64,000 bases of DNA from Rhizobium oryzihabitans (GTDB lineage: Bacteria > Pseudomonadota > Alphaproteobacteria > Rhizobiales > Rhizobiaceae): positions 1,674,001 through 1,738,000 of the forward strand of contig NZ_CP048632.1 of assembly GCF_010669145.1 (NCBI RefSeq), in the 5' to 3' direction. Shown in pieces: positions 25,510 to 33,671 of this stretch. A model generated the notes under the pieces. That model did no database searches, was not told the origin of the DNA, and saw only the letters and a list, made by a program, of their open reading frames with translations. How positions within the stretch are numbered: position 1 is the stretch's first letter; the number at the start of each line of letters is the position of its first letter. A program made the translations under genes and the position numbers.

Positions 25510-26766
25510 TGGTGCGTCCCTCGCTGATGGTGGAAAGAAATTTGGAAAGCGCGGCATCAACTGCCGCTTCGAGATCGTCAGCCCCGTCATCGACCGGGGG
25601 AAGTAGACCCATTCGGGCGGATGCTCGATAAAGGGCCAGCCGTTGCGTTCATGCAGGTGCTTCCAAGCTGCGAACAGATCGGTGTCGCGGTGCACCTGCC
25701 GGAAGTCCTGCACCAACGGGAGAAGCGAGAGCGAAGTGTTGAAAGGCTCGCGGCGACGGGCGAGGTCGCGCATGGTGTTGACGAGTGGCCAGCCATTGTC
25801 ACGGCGCTTTTCGAACATAAGCTGTTCGCGGGAAATCATGCCCTTGGCGATACGGGTTTCGTCAAAGCTGGTCACATACAGCAGGCCGGTCGGTTCTTTC
25901 GACAACGCCTCGAAGCGCGTTCCCATCCAGAGCTTGCCGCAGACCTTGGCAATGCCATGGGCGTTGATCGGCTCAGCAAGAACATGCTCCGGCAGGTCGC
26001 GCCAGTGACGGTTTTTGAGGTAGACCGCTGCGGCCATCAGGTCGGCAGGCTTGGCCCAACGAAGATAGGCGGGCGTCCGCTCCACGCACTCGGTCCGATC
26101 TTCCGGGGAAAGAGCGAACCACGCGTTGCGGGCATATTCGATATCGCCCTTTTTCCACGTCGCGAACCACAGCGTGAAAGCATGCTCTATCTTTTTTCGA
26201 TCAACCTTTTTCAAAACTCCCTCTTCCGCGCCAGCGGCTGGAGAGTTTTCTGGAATGTTAGTTGGAAGATTCTTATCTTGGTGGAACTCCTCCACCACCT
26301 TCCGGTCGTCATTTCCACCACCTTCGGGAACGATTTCCACCGCCTTGGCGACGGAACGCGGTGGAACTGTTCCACCACCTTGGGAGGCGCATGCGTCGTC
26401 GGAACGTGGTGGAGGATTTCCACCACCTTCGCTGTCTTCGTTACTGGCTGCATTGCCGGAAAGGTCGCGTCCCGGCCACCGCGCAACATATTCGTTCCGC
26501 TTCCATTTCTGGCCGCGAAAACCGTGTTGCGTGACGACAATCCAACCGCTCTCTTCGGCGATTTCGAGGTGTTTCAGGACGGTTTTCTTGTCGAGGCCCG
26601 TCAGGTCCACCAGTTCCGAAATCGGCGGATAGCAGGAACCGCCGGTCGCATCCATTTTCAGGCCAAGCGTATGCAGCACGAGGCGCGTGATAGGCGGCAG
26701 GCCGGATTTACCGACCGCGTGACGCCAAGACCATGCGCGCGACATTGCGCCGTGATCCGGTTCCAT
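25499..26766 (-). CDS. Replication initiator-like protein with winged helix, apparent frameshift near its end
   Basis: The protein is about 422 aa after correction. The N-terminus carries a HTH_36-like winged helix (TRLVLHTLGLKMDATGGSCYPPISELVDLTGLDKKTVLKHLEIAEESGW). A Gly/Pro-rich linker (about 75-150) encoded by iterons follows, then an alpha-helical domain (HAFTLWFATWKKGDIEYARNAW). One base missing in the GGGGG run at 25596-25600 merges it with the NusG gene. Corrected, it ends DDGADDLEAAVDAALSKFL...TNDA and stops at TAA 25501-25499. The organisation mirrors lambda O, whose gene also contains the origin. Confidence 0.7.
26280..26429. repeat. Iteron cluster: candidate replication origin inside the initiator gene
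   Basis: There are five direct copies of TCCACCACCTT (one with G for A) at 26291, 26314, 26336, 26371 and 26419. Three are paired with an inverted half-site to form 17-bp palindromes GGTGGA-N5-TCCACC at 26280-26296, 26360-26376 and 26408-26424. An AT-rich stretch lies on the left (about 26190-26280). The repeats encode the low-complexity linker of the initiator-like protein, as in lambda O. Confidence 0.7.
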
Positions 26767-27059
26767 CACTGTGCACCGCCTTTCCGCACCACGTCGCGCA
26801 GGAATGAACGCACAGCGTGGACGCCGAGAACGACCGTATGCGGCAATCCGCCGTCCGGCAGGCGCGTGGCGTTGATAGCTGCGAATTCCACATCCAGCGC
26901 GTCAACGCCGAGCGTAAAATGCGCTTCCTGCAAGACACGGCGGATTGTGGTGTGGTCGCGGTAAATGACGCCTTGCGGGGCGCGCAAAAGCCAGTCCGCG
27001 CGCGCCGCGTCCGTCTGGCAGTCCGCCAGAATTTCAACGATGGGCATAAGGTCGGTCAT
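26766..27059 (-). CDS. Hypothetical phage protein, 97 aa
   Basis: It starts MTDLMPIVEILADCQTDAARADWLLRAP and contains an RRVLQEAHFTLGVDALDVEFAAINATR segment. Its ATG overlaps the upstream stop (ATGA) and its own stop overlaps the initiator start (GTGATG), so it is translationally coupled in the early-left operon. No family is recognised. Confidence 0.65.
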   Translation of the reverse strand: MTDLMPIVEILADCQTDAARADWLLRAPQGVIYRDHTTIRRVLQEAHFTLGVDALDVEFAAINATRLPDGGLPHTVVLGVHAVRSFLRDVVRKGGAQ

Positions 27060-27696
27060 CGGCTGATTTCCCGCTCTACCTTGCGCGCCAGAGCGCGGTA
27101 GCTGTCCATCGCCTTGCAAAGATCACCATGCGCCCGGCGCTGGTCAGCAGCGGCCTTCTCGGCGCGCGCGGTCGCTTCCTCGCAGGCGAGGAACGCGCCT
27201 TCCACCAACTTTGTCTCTTTCAGGAACTCGTCATAAAGCGGGTTTGAGCCTGCCGGGCCGAAGAACTGGTCGCGGACTTGCGCCACCCAATCACGCGGCA
27301 CGCCCAAATCCTTCGCCACGGCAGAATCCGTCCAGGGGATTTATAGGCGTCCTTGGCGTAAACCTCATCCAGCTTGTCGTTGATAATGCGCCGGTCTTCG
27401 CGGCTCATTTCACGGGGCTTGTCTGCAATCGTCGCTACCCTGTCCACCATGGCTTTTTGTCCTTTACGCTTGGCCGGGGCGGCGTGGATCGGGCAGAAAT
27501 CCTTGCGCGGATTGCTGCCGACCACCCATCCCTTGTTCTGGAAATGTTGTGTTGCCGCGATTGGCGGCTTGCGATTGATCCCGGTTTGATGCGGGAAATA
27601 AGCGACAGCACCGCAGCAGGCGCATGTGATCTGCATGGCCTTTGTGGACTTGTCGCCGTAGGGGATGGAAACTTCTGGAAAGATGCGGTCGCTCAC
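27056..27696 (-). CDS. Hypothetical phage protein with zinc-finger-like cysteines, apparent frameshift
   Basis: It starts with GTG at 27696 overlapping the upstream TGA. Residues 20-65 hold a CACCGAVAYFPH ... CPIHAAP arrangement that could bind zinc. The middle (MSREDRRIINDKLDEVYAKDAYKSP) continues into a second frame (WTDSAVAKDLGVPRDWVAQVRDQFFGP) if one base is restored in the GGGG run at 27335-27338. Corrected length is about 213 aa, with an HTH-like segment and a C-terminal coiled coil. A DNA-binding role is possible but unproven. Confidence 0.65.
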
Positions 27697-28244
27697 CGGG
27701 AACCCCCTCTTTTCCACGCTTCGAAGTCCTTCCGAAAATGAAGGAAGGCGGCTTGCGCGCGCGGGTCGTTGTCGATTTCTTTTTTGCTGGAAATGGCGAG
27801 GATGCTTTTCAACCGGGTGTCGGCCTGCGTCTTGTCGCGCACCGGTCCGCCCGCGCCCTTGATTTCAAGGAAACGCTGGAAGGTGCGGTCGGAAAGCAGC
27901 ATTGCGGCCTGCGCCGCGTACTTTTTCCGCACGGCGGCGGCTTGCTGCGCCTCCAGCTGCTTTTTCAGGTTCCGAACGGCATCAGATGCCCGACCAATAA
28001 GGCCCAAAAGGAAGGCGAGGTTTTCCGCCGCCCCGCAAATCAGGTCGCGTTCATCCGGCAGGGCGTCGGCATGAAGCGTGCAGATAAGCGCCTCGTCACC
28101 CGTTGAGCGACGGGCGATCACGGCGATGTTGTTTCCGCGCGGCTCGAATGCCCAAACGTCGCCTTCAATGCGCGCCGAAAGGTAGCGCAGGCGATCAACG
28201 GCTTTTAGCTCGCGAGCGCGGGCAGGATCGACAAGCCCCGTCAT
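27693..28244 (-). CDS. Hypothetical phage protein, 183 aa
   Basis: It starts MTGLVDPARARELKAVDRLR. A beta-rich N-terminal part and a long helical or coiled segment (AVRNLKKQLEAQQAAAVRKKYAAQAAMLL) are visible. It is coupled by 4-bp overlaps to both neighbours in the early-left operon. Function is unknown. Confidence 0.65.
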   Translation of the reverse strand: MTGLVDPARARELKAVDRLRYLSARIEGDVWAFEPRGNNIAVIARRSTGDEALICTLHADALPDERDLICGAAENLAFLLGLIGRASDAVRNLKKQLEAQQAAAVRKKYAAQAAMLLSDRTFQRFLEIKGAGGPVRDKTQADTRLKSILAISSKKEIDNDPRAQAAFLHFRKDFEAWKRGGSR

Positions 28245-28621
28245 CGCGTACCGCCTTGCCGCGCGCGAATACCCTCAAACGTGGCTAATCGCGCCCGCAC
28301 GGCCTGCGCTTCAACCTCATTCCCGGCAGCAAGGGCAGCGGCAAGCCGCAGCTTGGCCGTATGAATGACCGGACCGAACCTGTCTGTTTCGATAGCCCCA
28401 AATTTGACGGCAAGGGCGCGTGTCGAAAGGGCGATATCGAAATGAACCCAACTGGCATTTCGATGTTTGCCAAACGAAAGAACAGGATGCCCCTGAATCC
28501 ATTTGCGCTGCACGCCAATGCGGTCCGCCATGGCAAGCAGTTCATCATCCGCATCCGCCCACATATGGCACATGACCATGTTGCCAAACGGGGCGCGCAT
28601 GTCGTCAACATAAACGCTCAT
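28241..28621 (-). CDS. DUF4031 family phage protein
   Basis: This 126-aa protein starts MSVYVDDMRAPFGNMVMCHMWADADDE. This matches DUF4031, whose members start with a YVDD-RAPF motif and contain HMxADxxxEL. The family is common in phages and its biochemical role is unknown. It overlaps the methyltransferase stop codon (ATGA). Confidence 0.85.
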   Translation of the reverse strand: MSVYVDDMRAPFGNMVMCHMWADADDELLAMADRIGVQRKWIQGHPVLSFGKHRNASWVHFDIALSTRALAVKFGAIETDRFGPVIHTAKLRLAAALAAGNEVEAQAVRARLATFEGIRARQGGTR

Positions 28622-30003
28622 GCTGCCTCGCTTTCCGCCGTTACGGCGGGTTGCTGAGGCTGGTAATCCTTCCAGTCCACGCGGCGAACGATGGTGGCGC
28701 TGCCATAATTTCCGGCCTCGTCACGCTCCCAAACGAACCACGCCGTATTCATGCGGCTGCTGGCCTTGTTTCCCTCCCATCCGTCGCGGTGCATCATCGG
28801 GAGGCGGCGCTTGAAGACGTAGACGCGTGCAGGCGGGCAATCGTCCATGACGAAATTGCGGTCATCGTCCGCGAACCCGCAAAGGAAATTCAGGTTGAGC
28901 AAAAGCGCCATCTTGCGGGGCCGGTAGACGCGCAGCGCATGGGCCACAAAGGCATTCAGCACGTCGCCGTAAGGTGGATTGGTGACGATATCGTATGAAC
29001 CGACTTCTTGCGGCTGCGAGGTCAAAAAGTCCTGCACCGACTGCAATTCGCCGTTGCTGTCCGCCGTGCCGTAGTCGTTGATATCGGCCAGCACTACGCC
29101 GTAGTGAAACGCTTCCAGCATCCGCGAGATTGCACCGCGCCCGCAGGCGGGTTCAAGAACGCACGCGGTGAATTCCTCCAGAGCCAGCAGCGTAAACATC
29201 GCTTCCGGTGGCGTCTCGTAGAGGTTAGCCCCACGCTCTTCCTTTGTGGCGCTGGCCGTGCCGACCGCCGCGCGAAGATTGGCCTTCGTCGGTTCCAGCC
29301 CGGCAGCAAGACGCGCCTGAATGGCCCGTTCGACAATGCCGGGTTCGCGATGCTCCGCCGCTGCGAGCTTGCGGGCTTCGTGAATCTCTTTGTAAGACAG
29401 TCCGGCATCATCGACAGAAAAAACCTTTCCATCGGGAAGGTTTTTCGGCCTGCCTCGCGTGGCGGCTTCGCCCGCCGCCTGCGCTTCGTCCCATTTATCG
29501 GCAATGAGGATTTTCGCGCGGGCTTCGATCAATAGGGCGTCGGCCTGCATGCGCCGAGCCTTGGCAATCAGCTTTTCCGTTGCGCCGATCTGTTCCGCAA
29601 ACTGTGCGGCAGTCTTGGCCTGATTATAGGCGACCGATGCGACGATGCGGGCATTGATGATGTCGCCATCGTCCAGAAGCGCCCGCGCCCGTTCCACCGT
29701 AGCAACCAGCCCCGACGCATCGGCAACCGGCACCACGGCACTTTCTGTTTCGCGTTCCGGCATGTCGCCCGGCTCCGCAATGCCTTCCAGCATGGTAAGC
29801 ATTTCGCGGGCGCGGTCGGTCGGGTAGTAGGTCTTGCCGTCCTTCTTGTCCCGCGTCAGGTAACCGTTGCTAACGGACTTATTCGCGCTGATACCCTGCT
29901 GCTGCGATTCGACTGTCACTACACCATCGCGAACGGCGGTGGTGATGATCGCAAGAGCATTCGGGCCGGGCTTTGGAAGCTTGACTTGCTTGTAAGGGGC
30001 CAT
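28618..30003 (-). CDS. N6-adenine DNA methyltransferase with DNA-binding N-terminal half
   Basis: In this 461-aa protein the C-terminal part carries methyltransferase motif I (LEPACGRGAI) and the catalytic NPPY (DIVTNPPYGD, about residue 345). The N-terminal half resembles ParB/KorB-like and MarR-like phage proteins (KIGPNA-like start, TDRAREMLTML, helical RRMQADALLIEARAKILIADKWDE). A similar helical segment occurs in the gene upstream. It may protect phage DNA from restriction or regulate genes. Confidence 0.8.
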   Translation of the reverse strand: MAPYKQVKLPKPGPNALAIITTAVRDGVVTVESQQQGISANKSVSNGYLTRDKKDGKTYYPTDRAREMLTMLEGIAEPGDMPERETESAVVPVADASGLVATVERARALLDDGDIINARIVASVAYNQAKTAAQFAEQIGATEKLIAKARRMQADALLIEARAKILIADKWDEAQAAGEAATRGRPKNLPDGKVFSVDDAGLSYKEIHEARKLAAAEHREPGIVERAIQARLAAGLEPTKANLRAAVGTASATKEERGANLYETPPEAMFTLLALEEFTACVLEPACGRGAISRMLEAFHYGVVLADINDYGTADSNGELQSVQDFLTSQPQEVGSYDIVTNPPYGDVLNAFVAHALRVYRPRKMALLLNLNFLCGFADDDRNFVMDDCPPARVYVFKRRLPMMHRDGWEGNKASSRMNTAWFVWERDEAGNYGSATIVRRVDWKDYQPQQPAVTAESEAA

Positions 30004-30764
30004 CAGTTCGACCCCTCGCCTGCACGATGGAACAGATCATCAAGCACCGTGTCCGACAGGACATCCTCAATCCGTGACAACGGATCGACATTCGCAACGT
30101 GGTTTTCGATGAGGGCGAGAAAGCGCGCTTCAACTTCGAGCCGCTGGCGGAGAGCGTGGAGTTCGTGAAACGCAACCCTGCCCAAGTTTTTCGCCGACAA
30201 CACCTCAATGCGGGCCTTTTCCGGCTTCTCGGACGGGTGCGCGCGACGAATACCAGACCGAACCGACATCAGTTCCCGGCGCAGGAACGAGCGTGTTGGC
30301 TCCTTTCCGCTAGCAAGAATTTCTTCAAGAATAGAACGAAGCGCAGCAGGTTGCTTAGTGATCGCGTCACGCAAGTTTCGCGCCTCGAACAACTGTTTCC
30401 TTGAGAGGCCAAAATCACGAACGGTAAGCTCTTCGTTCCGGCCCTTGCCAGGACGCCCGCCCTTGGAGAGATCACCGCGAGTTTGCGCCGCGTCTACTTC
30501 ATCGGCTAACTTGCGGTCCGCAAGAACCTCGATTTCCAAAGCGTCCGTCTGCGCTTTGCGGGCGATGAAAACGATATGAGCGTGGGCCTTATTCGCCGCT
30601 GCAACACGCGCCACCCGCCGGGCGGCATCAAAAACAAGACCAGCCTCCTGTTTCGCTACGAGGATAACAGCGGGGTTTGCAGCAGAGGCAAGACGAAAGG
30701 CGGCAGCTTTGATCATGGATGGCAGAGCTTCGGCGCTGGCGTTTATGGTGATGAGGTCGGCCAT
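30003..30764 (-). CDS. Phage protein with ParB-like helical domain, paralogous to methyltransferase N-terminus
   Basis: This 253-aa protein starts MADLITINASAEALPSMI. The middle (KAQTDALEIEVLADRKLADEVDAAQ, GRPGKGRNEELTVRDFGLSRKQLFEARNL) parallels the methyltransferase N-terminal half (RMQADALLIEARAKILIADKWDEAQ ... GRPKNLPDGK ... GLSYKEIHEARKL). This suggests gene duplication. A role in DNA binding is probable. The start overlaps the upstream stop (TGATG). Confidence 0.65.
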   Translation of the reverse strand: MADLITINASAEALPSMIKAAAFRLASAANPAVILVAKQEAGLVFDAARRVARVAAANKAHAHIVFIARKAQTDALEIEVLADRKLADEVDAAQTRGDLSKGGRPGKGRNEELTVRDFGLSRKQLFEARNLRDAITKQPAALRSILEEILASGKEPTRSFLRRELMSVRSGIRRAHPSEKPEKARIEVLSAKNLGRVAFHELHALRQRLEVEARFLALIENHVANVDPLSRIEDVLSDTVLDDLFHRAGEGSN

Positions 30765-31015
30765 CAGTGCGCCCTCATCAAACGATCAAGGTACGCCTGC
30801 CCCAAGCCGGTAAGCTTCGCAGTCTCTCCATCGGCGGTAATGTGAAGATAGCCGCAGCTGCGGCATTCTTCGGCGACGATATGGTAAGCGAGGCCAAGGG
30901 CGGACAAATCCAACTTGCCGCCCTCGCATTTCACATGCCGCAAAAAGCCCCTTGCACGTTCGGACAAGGGGCGCTTCATCAGTTCGGTGATAGCCGGATC
31001 GGTCTGGCGCTTCAT
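30764..31015 (-). CDS. Hypothetical phage protein, 83 aa
   Basis: It starts MKRQTDPAITELMKRPLSERARGFL and has three cysteines, two in CRSCGYLHI. It is coupled by short overlaps to both neighbours. A small zinc-binding or regulatory protein is possible. No family is recognised. Confidence 0.6.
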   Translation of the reverse strand: MKRQTDPAITELMKRPLSERARGFLRHVKCEGGKLDLSALGLAYHIVAEECRSCGYLHITADGETAKLTGLGQAYLDRLMRAH

Positions 31016-31509
31016 TCCGCACCCCCGACGACGCTAAGCCCGACCTTGTGACCGCCCTTGGCTTTCACACTGGCGAGCGCCTTGCGAAATGCGGCCAGAC
31101 CGGCTTCCAGTTCCGCCGCATCACGGTCCATTTTGGTCGCTTCGGCTGGCGTCACAACCATGTCGGCGATAGCAACCGCGCCGCCGGAAATCAGATCGCC
31201 AGCCTTGCGGACCATTTCGGAATAGGTGACGACGACGCACTGTTCGGCGGCGCGCTCATTTTCCGGGTCGGCCAGCCGCCGCCCGTTAAGTTCCGCCATC
31301 GCAGAGGTGACGACCGGCACGCCGCATTCGCTTTCCAGCGCATAGACAGCGTGCAGCGGCATCAATTCCGGGTCGGTCGCATTGTTCATGCGCCCGATGT
31401 GGCTTTTCGAAATCGAGGAAATTTCCGCTGCACGCTCGATACCGCCCACGAGGCGGATAAGGTCACGTTGCGCGGCTTTGATACGGTGAAACCATGCGTT
31501 TGAAATCAT
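31012..31509 (-). CDS. Phage regulatory protein, HTH-like (CII-type position)
   Basis: This 165-aa protein starts MISNAWFHRIKAAQRDLIRLVGGIERAAE. Residues 12-45 fit a helix-turn-helix (LIRLVGGIERAAEISSISKSHIGRMNN). The C-terminal part is helical. It is the second gene of the leftward operon after the Cro-like gene, the place of CII in lambdoid phages. It may regulate replication and integration genes. Confidence 0.55.
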   Translation of the reverse strand: MISNAWFHRIKAAQRDLIRLVGGIERAAEISSISKSHIGRMNNATDPELMPLHAVYALESECGVPVVTSAMAELNGRRLADPENERAAEQCVVVTYSEMVRKAGDLISGGAVAIADMVVTPAEATKMDRDAAELEAGLAAFRKALASVKAKGGHKVGLSVVGGAE

Positions 31510-31718
31510 GAGACAATACCTTTCCCGCGCCGGGAAAATCCCGGCGTTTTTCCCGTGGTGGGAATTGATTGGAGATGAGAGTTTCAGGGCGTCAGGAAGT
31601 TATGGAGGCCCACATGCAAAACGAGAGTTGCCCGCGCCGGGCGAGAAGAAGGAAAGCGCACCGGCGCGGGTCGCAGCAGGCCGGGAGGATTGGCCGCGCG
31701 AAAGGAGAAGGAGGCCGC
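31510..31718. other. 209-bp leader between CII-position gene and Cro-like gene
   Basis: It contains a strong hairpin CGCCGGGA-AAA-TCCCGGCG (31528-31546), followed on the plus strand by TTTTT, next to further repeats of the same sequence (GCGCCGGG). On the minus strand it lies about 20 bp before the ATG at 31509 and could act as a translational or transcriptional attenuator. No open reading frame is supported. Confidence 0.4.
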
Positions 31719-31940
31719 TCATTCTGCGGCCTCCAAAGGAATCGCCACAAGCTCCGCAAGGCGTTCATAAGTTACGTCTGCGAAACCACGACGCTTGGCA
31801 GCATCAACCACGCGAACCCAATAACCGGGCGGAATTGATGCCCGGCGGCGCATAGCTTTTGCCGTCTCATAGTGCGCGCCGATTTCATCAGCGAACACCG
31901 AGAGCGAAGGCCAGAGATTTATAAGATCGGCGTGGGTCAT
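31719..31940 (-). CDS. Cro-like repressor
   Basis: This 73-aa protein starts MTHADLINLWPSLSVFADEIG. It has an HTH-like segment (LSVFADEIGAHYETAKAMRRR) and YWVRVVDAAKRRGF, typical of small phage Cro proteins. It is transcribed away from the repressor gene across a 72-bp shared region with an operator. It probably controls the lytic switch. No Shine-Dalgarno sequence is obvious. Confidence 0.7.
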   Translation of the reverse strand: MTHADLINLWPSLSVFADEIGAHYETAKAMRRRASIPPGYWVRVVDAAKRRGFADVTYERLAELVAIPLEAAE

Positions 31941-31946
31941 GTGGCA

Positions 31947-31965
31947 GTGGTACAATATACACCAC
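31947..31965. promoter_or_regulatory. Operator site 1: 19-bp palindrome at the Cro/repressor divergent promoter
   Basis: The site is GTGGTACAATATACACCAC, an imperfect palindrome with GTGGT/ACCAC arms. The leftward promoter candidate (TTGACG, 16-bp spacer, TGTACC on the minus strand) overlaps it. Two further copies lie at 33079 and 33115. Binding by the LexA-like repressor or Cro is inferred. Confidence 0.65.
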
Positions 31966-32012
31966 CTTGTCGTCAAGCTGGCGGAACATGATCTGCACCC
32001 CCACAAGGCGGT

Positions 32013-32672
32013 ATGATTCACACCATGAGCAAATCAGCAGATCAGTTCCAGCGCGCCGAACGCGCCGAGCGGTTAAAGCAGGCGAGAATCAATTCTGGTT
32101 TTGGCGGCGTCAAAGCTGTCGCGAAGAAATTTGGCTGGTCTGTCAACACCTACAAGGCTCACGATTCCGGCCAGAACGGTTTCAGTCCGGCAGATGCCAA
32201 GAAGTATGCGCGCGCTTTTGGTGTATCACTACAGTGGCTATACTTCGGGACCGGAGCACCGGAAGACATTGACGTAGAACCGGTAAGTGTCACCGACGTT
32301 CCTCTTATATCTGCTGTTAGCGCCGGACAACTTGTGAGTAGCGATGGTGTCAGCGACCTTTCCGATTTCCCCACGGTTCCCGCGCTCGACTTGCCGGAAG
32401 GGCAATGGATAGCACTTCGTGTTGACGGCGATTCCATGAACAAGATTTCGCCGCCAGATTCTATAGTTTTCGCAAACCTGCGCGATAGACGCCTAGTTCA
32501 TAACGCTTGCTACATCGTGACGGATGAAGAAGGAAATACAACATACAAACGATACCGTCAGAATGAAGAGCCACCGTTCCAGCCAGCTTCGTATCATGAT
32601 GTTGCCCCACCTAAATTTAAAGGCACCATCACGGTTGTCGGCAGGGTTAAACGTTCAATTATTGAAATGTAA
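32013..32672 (+). CDS. Phage repressor, LexA/S24-type (C2-like)
   Basis: The protein is about 219 aa. The N-terminal HTH lies at about residues 20-60 (KQARINSGFGGVKAVAKKFGWSVNTYKAHDSG). A C-terminal peptidase S24 domain follows, with the catalytic serine (VDGDSMNKISPPD) and lysine (GNTTYKRYRQ). It maintains lysogeny by binding operators and would be cleaved during the SOS response. A start at 32013 has AAGG upstream; an internal ATG at 32025 is less favoured. It lies opposite the Cro-like gene. Confidence 0.85.
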   Translation: MIHTMSKSADQFQRAERAERLKQARINSGFGGVKAVAKKFGWSVNTYKAHDSGQNGFSPADAKKYARAFGVSLQWLYFGTGAPEDIDVEPVSVTDVPLISAVSAGQLVSSDGVSDLSDFPTVPALDLPEGQWIALRVDGDSMNKISPPDSIVFANLRDRRLVHNACYIVTDEEGNTTYKRYRQNEEPPFQPASYHDVAPPKFKGTITVVGRVKRSIIEM

Positions 32673-32690
32673 ATTCACTTCGGGGGAAGC

Positions 32691-32996
32691 ATGAAGCCTG
32701 AAAGCTTAACTACGCTAGTCAAGATGACCAACACCAGCGCGAATGCGGCGAGCATATTATGCGCATTGAGGAAATCGGGACACGCTAAGGAAGTTGAATA
32801 TCCATCCACAACAGGTTCCGGCGAGATCAAGACTTTTACCTCCCTGACAGATGAGGGGCTAGCTTTCGGTATCAACCGCTCATCAGATCACCCCTTCAAA
32901 ACGGAAGCACGATTTTATCCAGACAAGTTCCCTGCGCTGCTCGCGGTGGTGGCGACACAAATAAAAGCAGAAGCCGAAAAACTGCTAATAGCCTGA
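32691..32996 (+). CDS. Hypothetical phage protein, 101 aa, after the repressor
   Basis: It starts MKPESLTTLVKMTNTSANAASILCALRK. It is soluble and helical at the N-terminus, with no recognised family. It lies 18 bp after the repressor stop and before a strong terminator, so it probably shares the repressor transcript. Confidence 0.65.
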   Translation: MKPESLTTLVKMTNTSANAASILCALRKSGHAKEVEYPSTTGSGEIKTFTSLTDEGLAFGINRSSDHPFKTEARFYPDKFPALLAVVATQIKAEAEKLLIA

Positions 32997-33014
32997 GACT
33001 CAGTAACCGAAATC

Positions 33015-33042
33015 AAAAGCCCGCCAATCGGCGGGTTTTTTT
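33015..33042 (+). terminator. Intrinsic terminator after the repressor operon
   Basis: The stem GCCCGCC-AATC-GGCGGG is followed by eight T on the plus strand. It ends the repressor transcript and isolates it from the early-right operon. Confidence 0.85.
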
Positions 33043-33078
33043 ATGCCTGAAAACGGTAGACACGATACGCACCACCAA

Positions 33079-33097
33079 GTGGTACAATTTGCACCAC
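33079..33097. promoter_or_regulatory. Operator site 2: 19-bp palindrome upstream of the plus-strand early operon
   Basis: The site is GTGGTACAATTTGCACCAC, differing from site 1 at two positions (31956 and 31958 relative to site 1). A further half-like CACCAC lies just before it. It lies 36 bp (centre to centre) left of site 3. Confidence 0.65.
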
Positions 33098-33103
33098 ATC
33101 ATA

Positions 33104-33133
33104 TTGACAGCATGGTGGTGCATAATATACCAC
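33104..33133 (+). promoter_or_regulatory. Early promoter overlapped by operator site 3
   Basis: TTGACA (33104-33109) with a 16-bp spacer to TATACC (33126-33131) is overlapped by the palindrome GTGGTGCATAATATACCAC at 33115-33133. It would drive the plus-strand operon from 33247. Repressor binding at site 3 would shut it off. The same -35/16 bp/-10 geometry occurs at the Cro promoter. Confidence 0.65.
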
Positions 33134-33246
33134 TTCTCCATCCGAGCCGCTAAACCCCGCAGCGGCTTGGGCAGACTGCCGGGCGGCGCACCCTCGAAAT
33201 GTCAACATGCCGCCCGGCTCCCTCAACGAAAGAAGGATGGAGCCTT

Positions 33247-33669
33247 ATGCTTGCAATGTTCAAAAGCCTCGTCGGAGACAAGGCAAAGAAGTTTTCCGGC
33301 AAGACCGATTTTCTGGAAGCGGTTTGCGCCGCGTCCGCACTCGTCGCCACTGCTGACGGCGAGCTTGACGACAAGGAACTTCTGGCGGCTGTCGCCGCCG
33401 TGAAATCCAACGCCGCCCTTTCCGGCGCGTTCGATGCCCGAGCCATCGAAACCACGATGGACAAGATGTGCAGCCGCGCCGTGGGCCGCGTGGGCAAGGC
33501 CGGTCTCTTCAAGGAAATCGAAGACATCAAGGCCGACCACGATATGAGCGAAACCGTGCTTCTGGTCGCGCTCGACGTGGCAGACAGCGGCGGCATTTCT
33601 GACGACGAAAAAGCAGTGCTTGCCAAGATCGCATCCACGGTCGGGCTTGATCTGGCCAAGTATCTCTAA
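33247..33669 (+). CDS. TerB-like (tellurite-resistance-like) protein
   Basis: This 140-aa protein starts MLAMFKSLVGDKAKKFSG with a GAAGGATGGAG ribosome-binding site. It is all-helical, with TerB-like motifs (AASALVATADGELDDKELLAAV, VALDVADSGGISDDEKAVLAKIA) that bind metal ions in the family. It is the first gene of the early-right operon. Its role in a phage is unknown; TerB genes are often found in defence contexts. Confidence 0.8.
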   Translation: MLAMFKSLVGDKAKKFSGKTDFLEAVCAASALVATADGELDDKELLAAVAAVKSNAALSGAFDARAIETTMDKMCSRAVGRVGKAGLFKEIEDIKADHDMSETVLLVALDVADSGGISDDEKAVLAKIASTVGLDLAKYL

Positions 33670-33671
33670 CC

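Noticed and set aside
26280..26429. CCACC repeats considered as a CRISPR array or simple low-complexity DNA
   Set aside because: Spacing is irregular, units are 11 bp, and three pair with inverted half-sites; the pattern fits initiator-binding iterons.
31569..31855. Plus-strand frames in the 31510-31718 leader
   Set aside because: They overlap the Cro-like gene antisense and have no ribosome-binding site or conserved motif.
33079..33133. Short repeats considered as a CRISPR array
   Set aside because: Only two palindromic copies with a 17-bp gap, plus one distant copy; they fit operators, not CRISPR repeats with uniform spacers.
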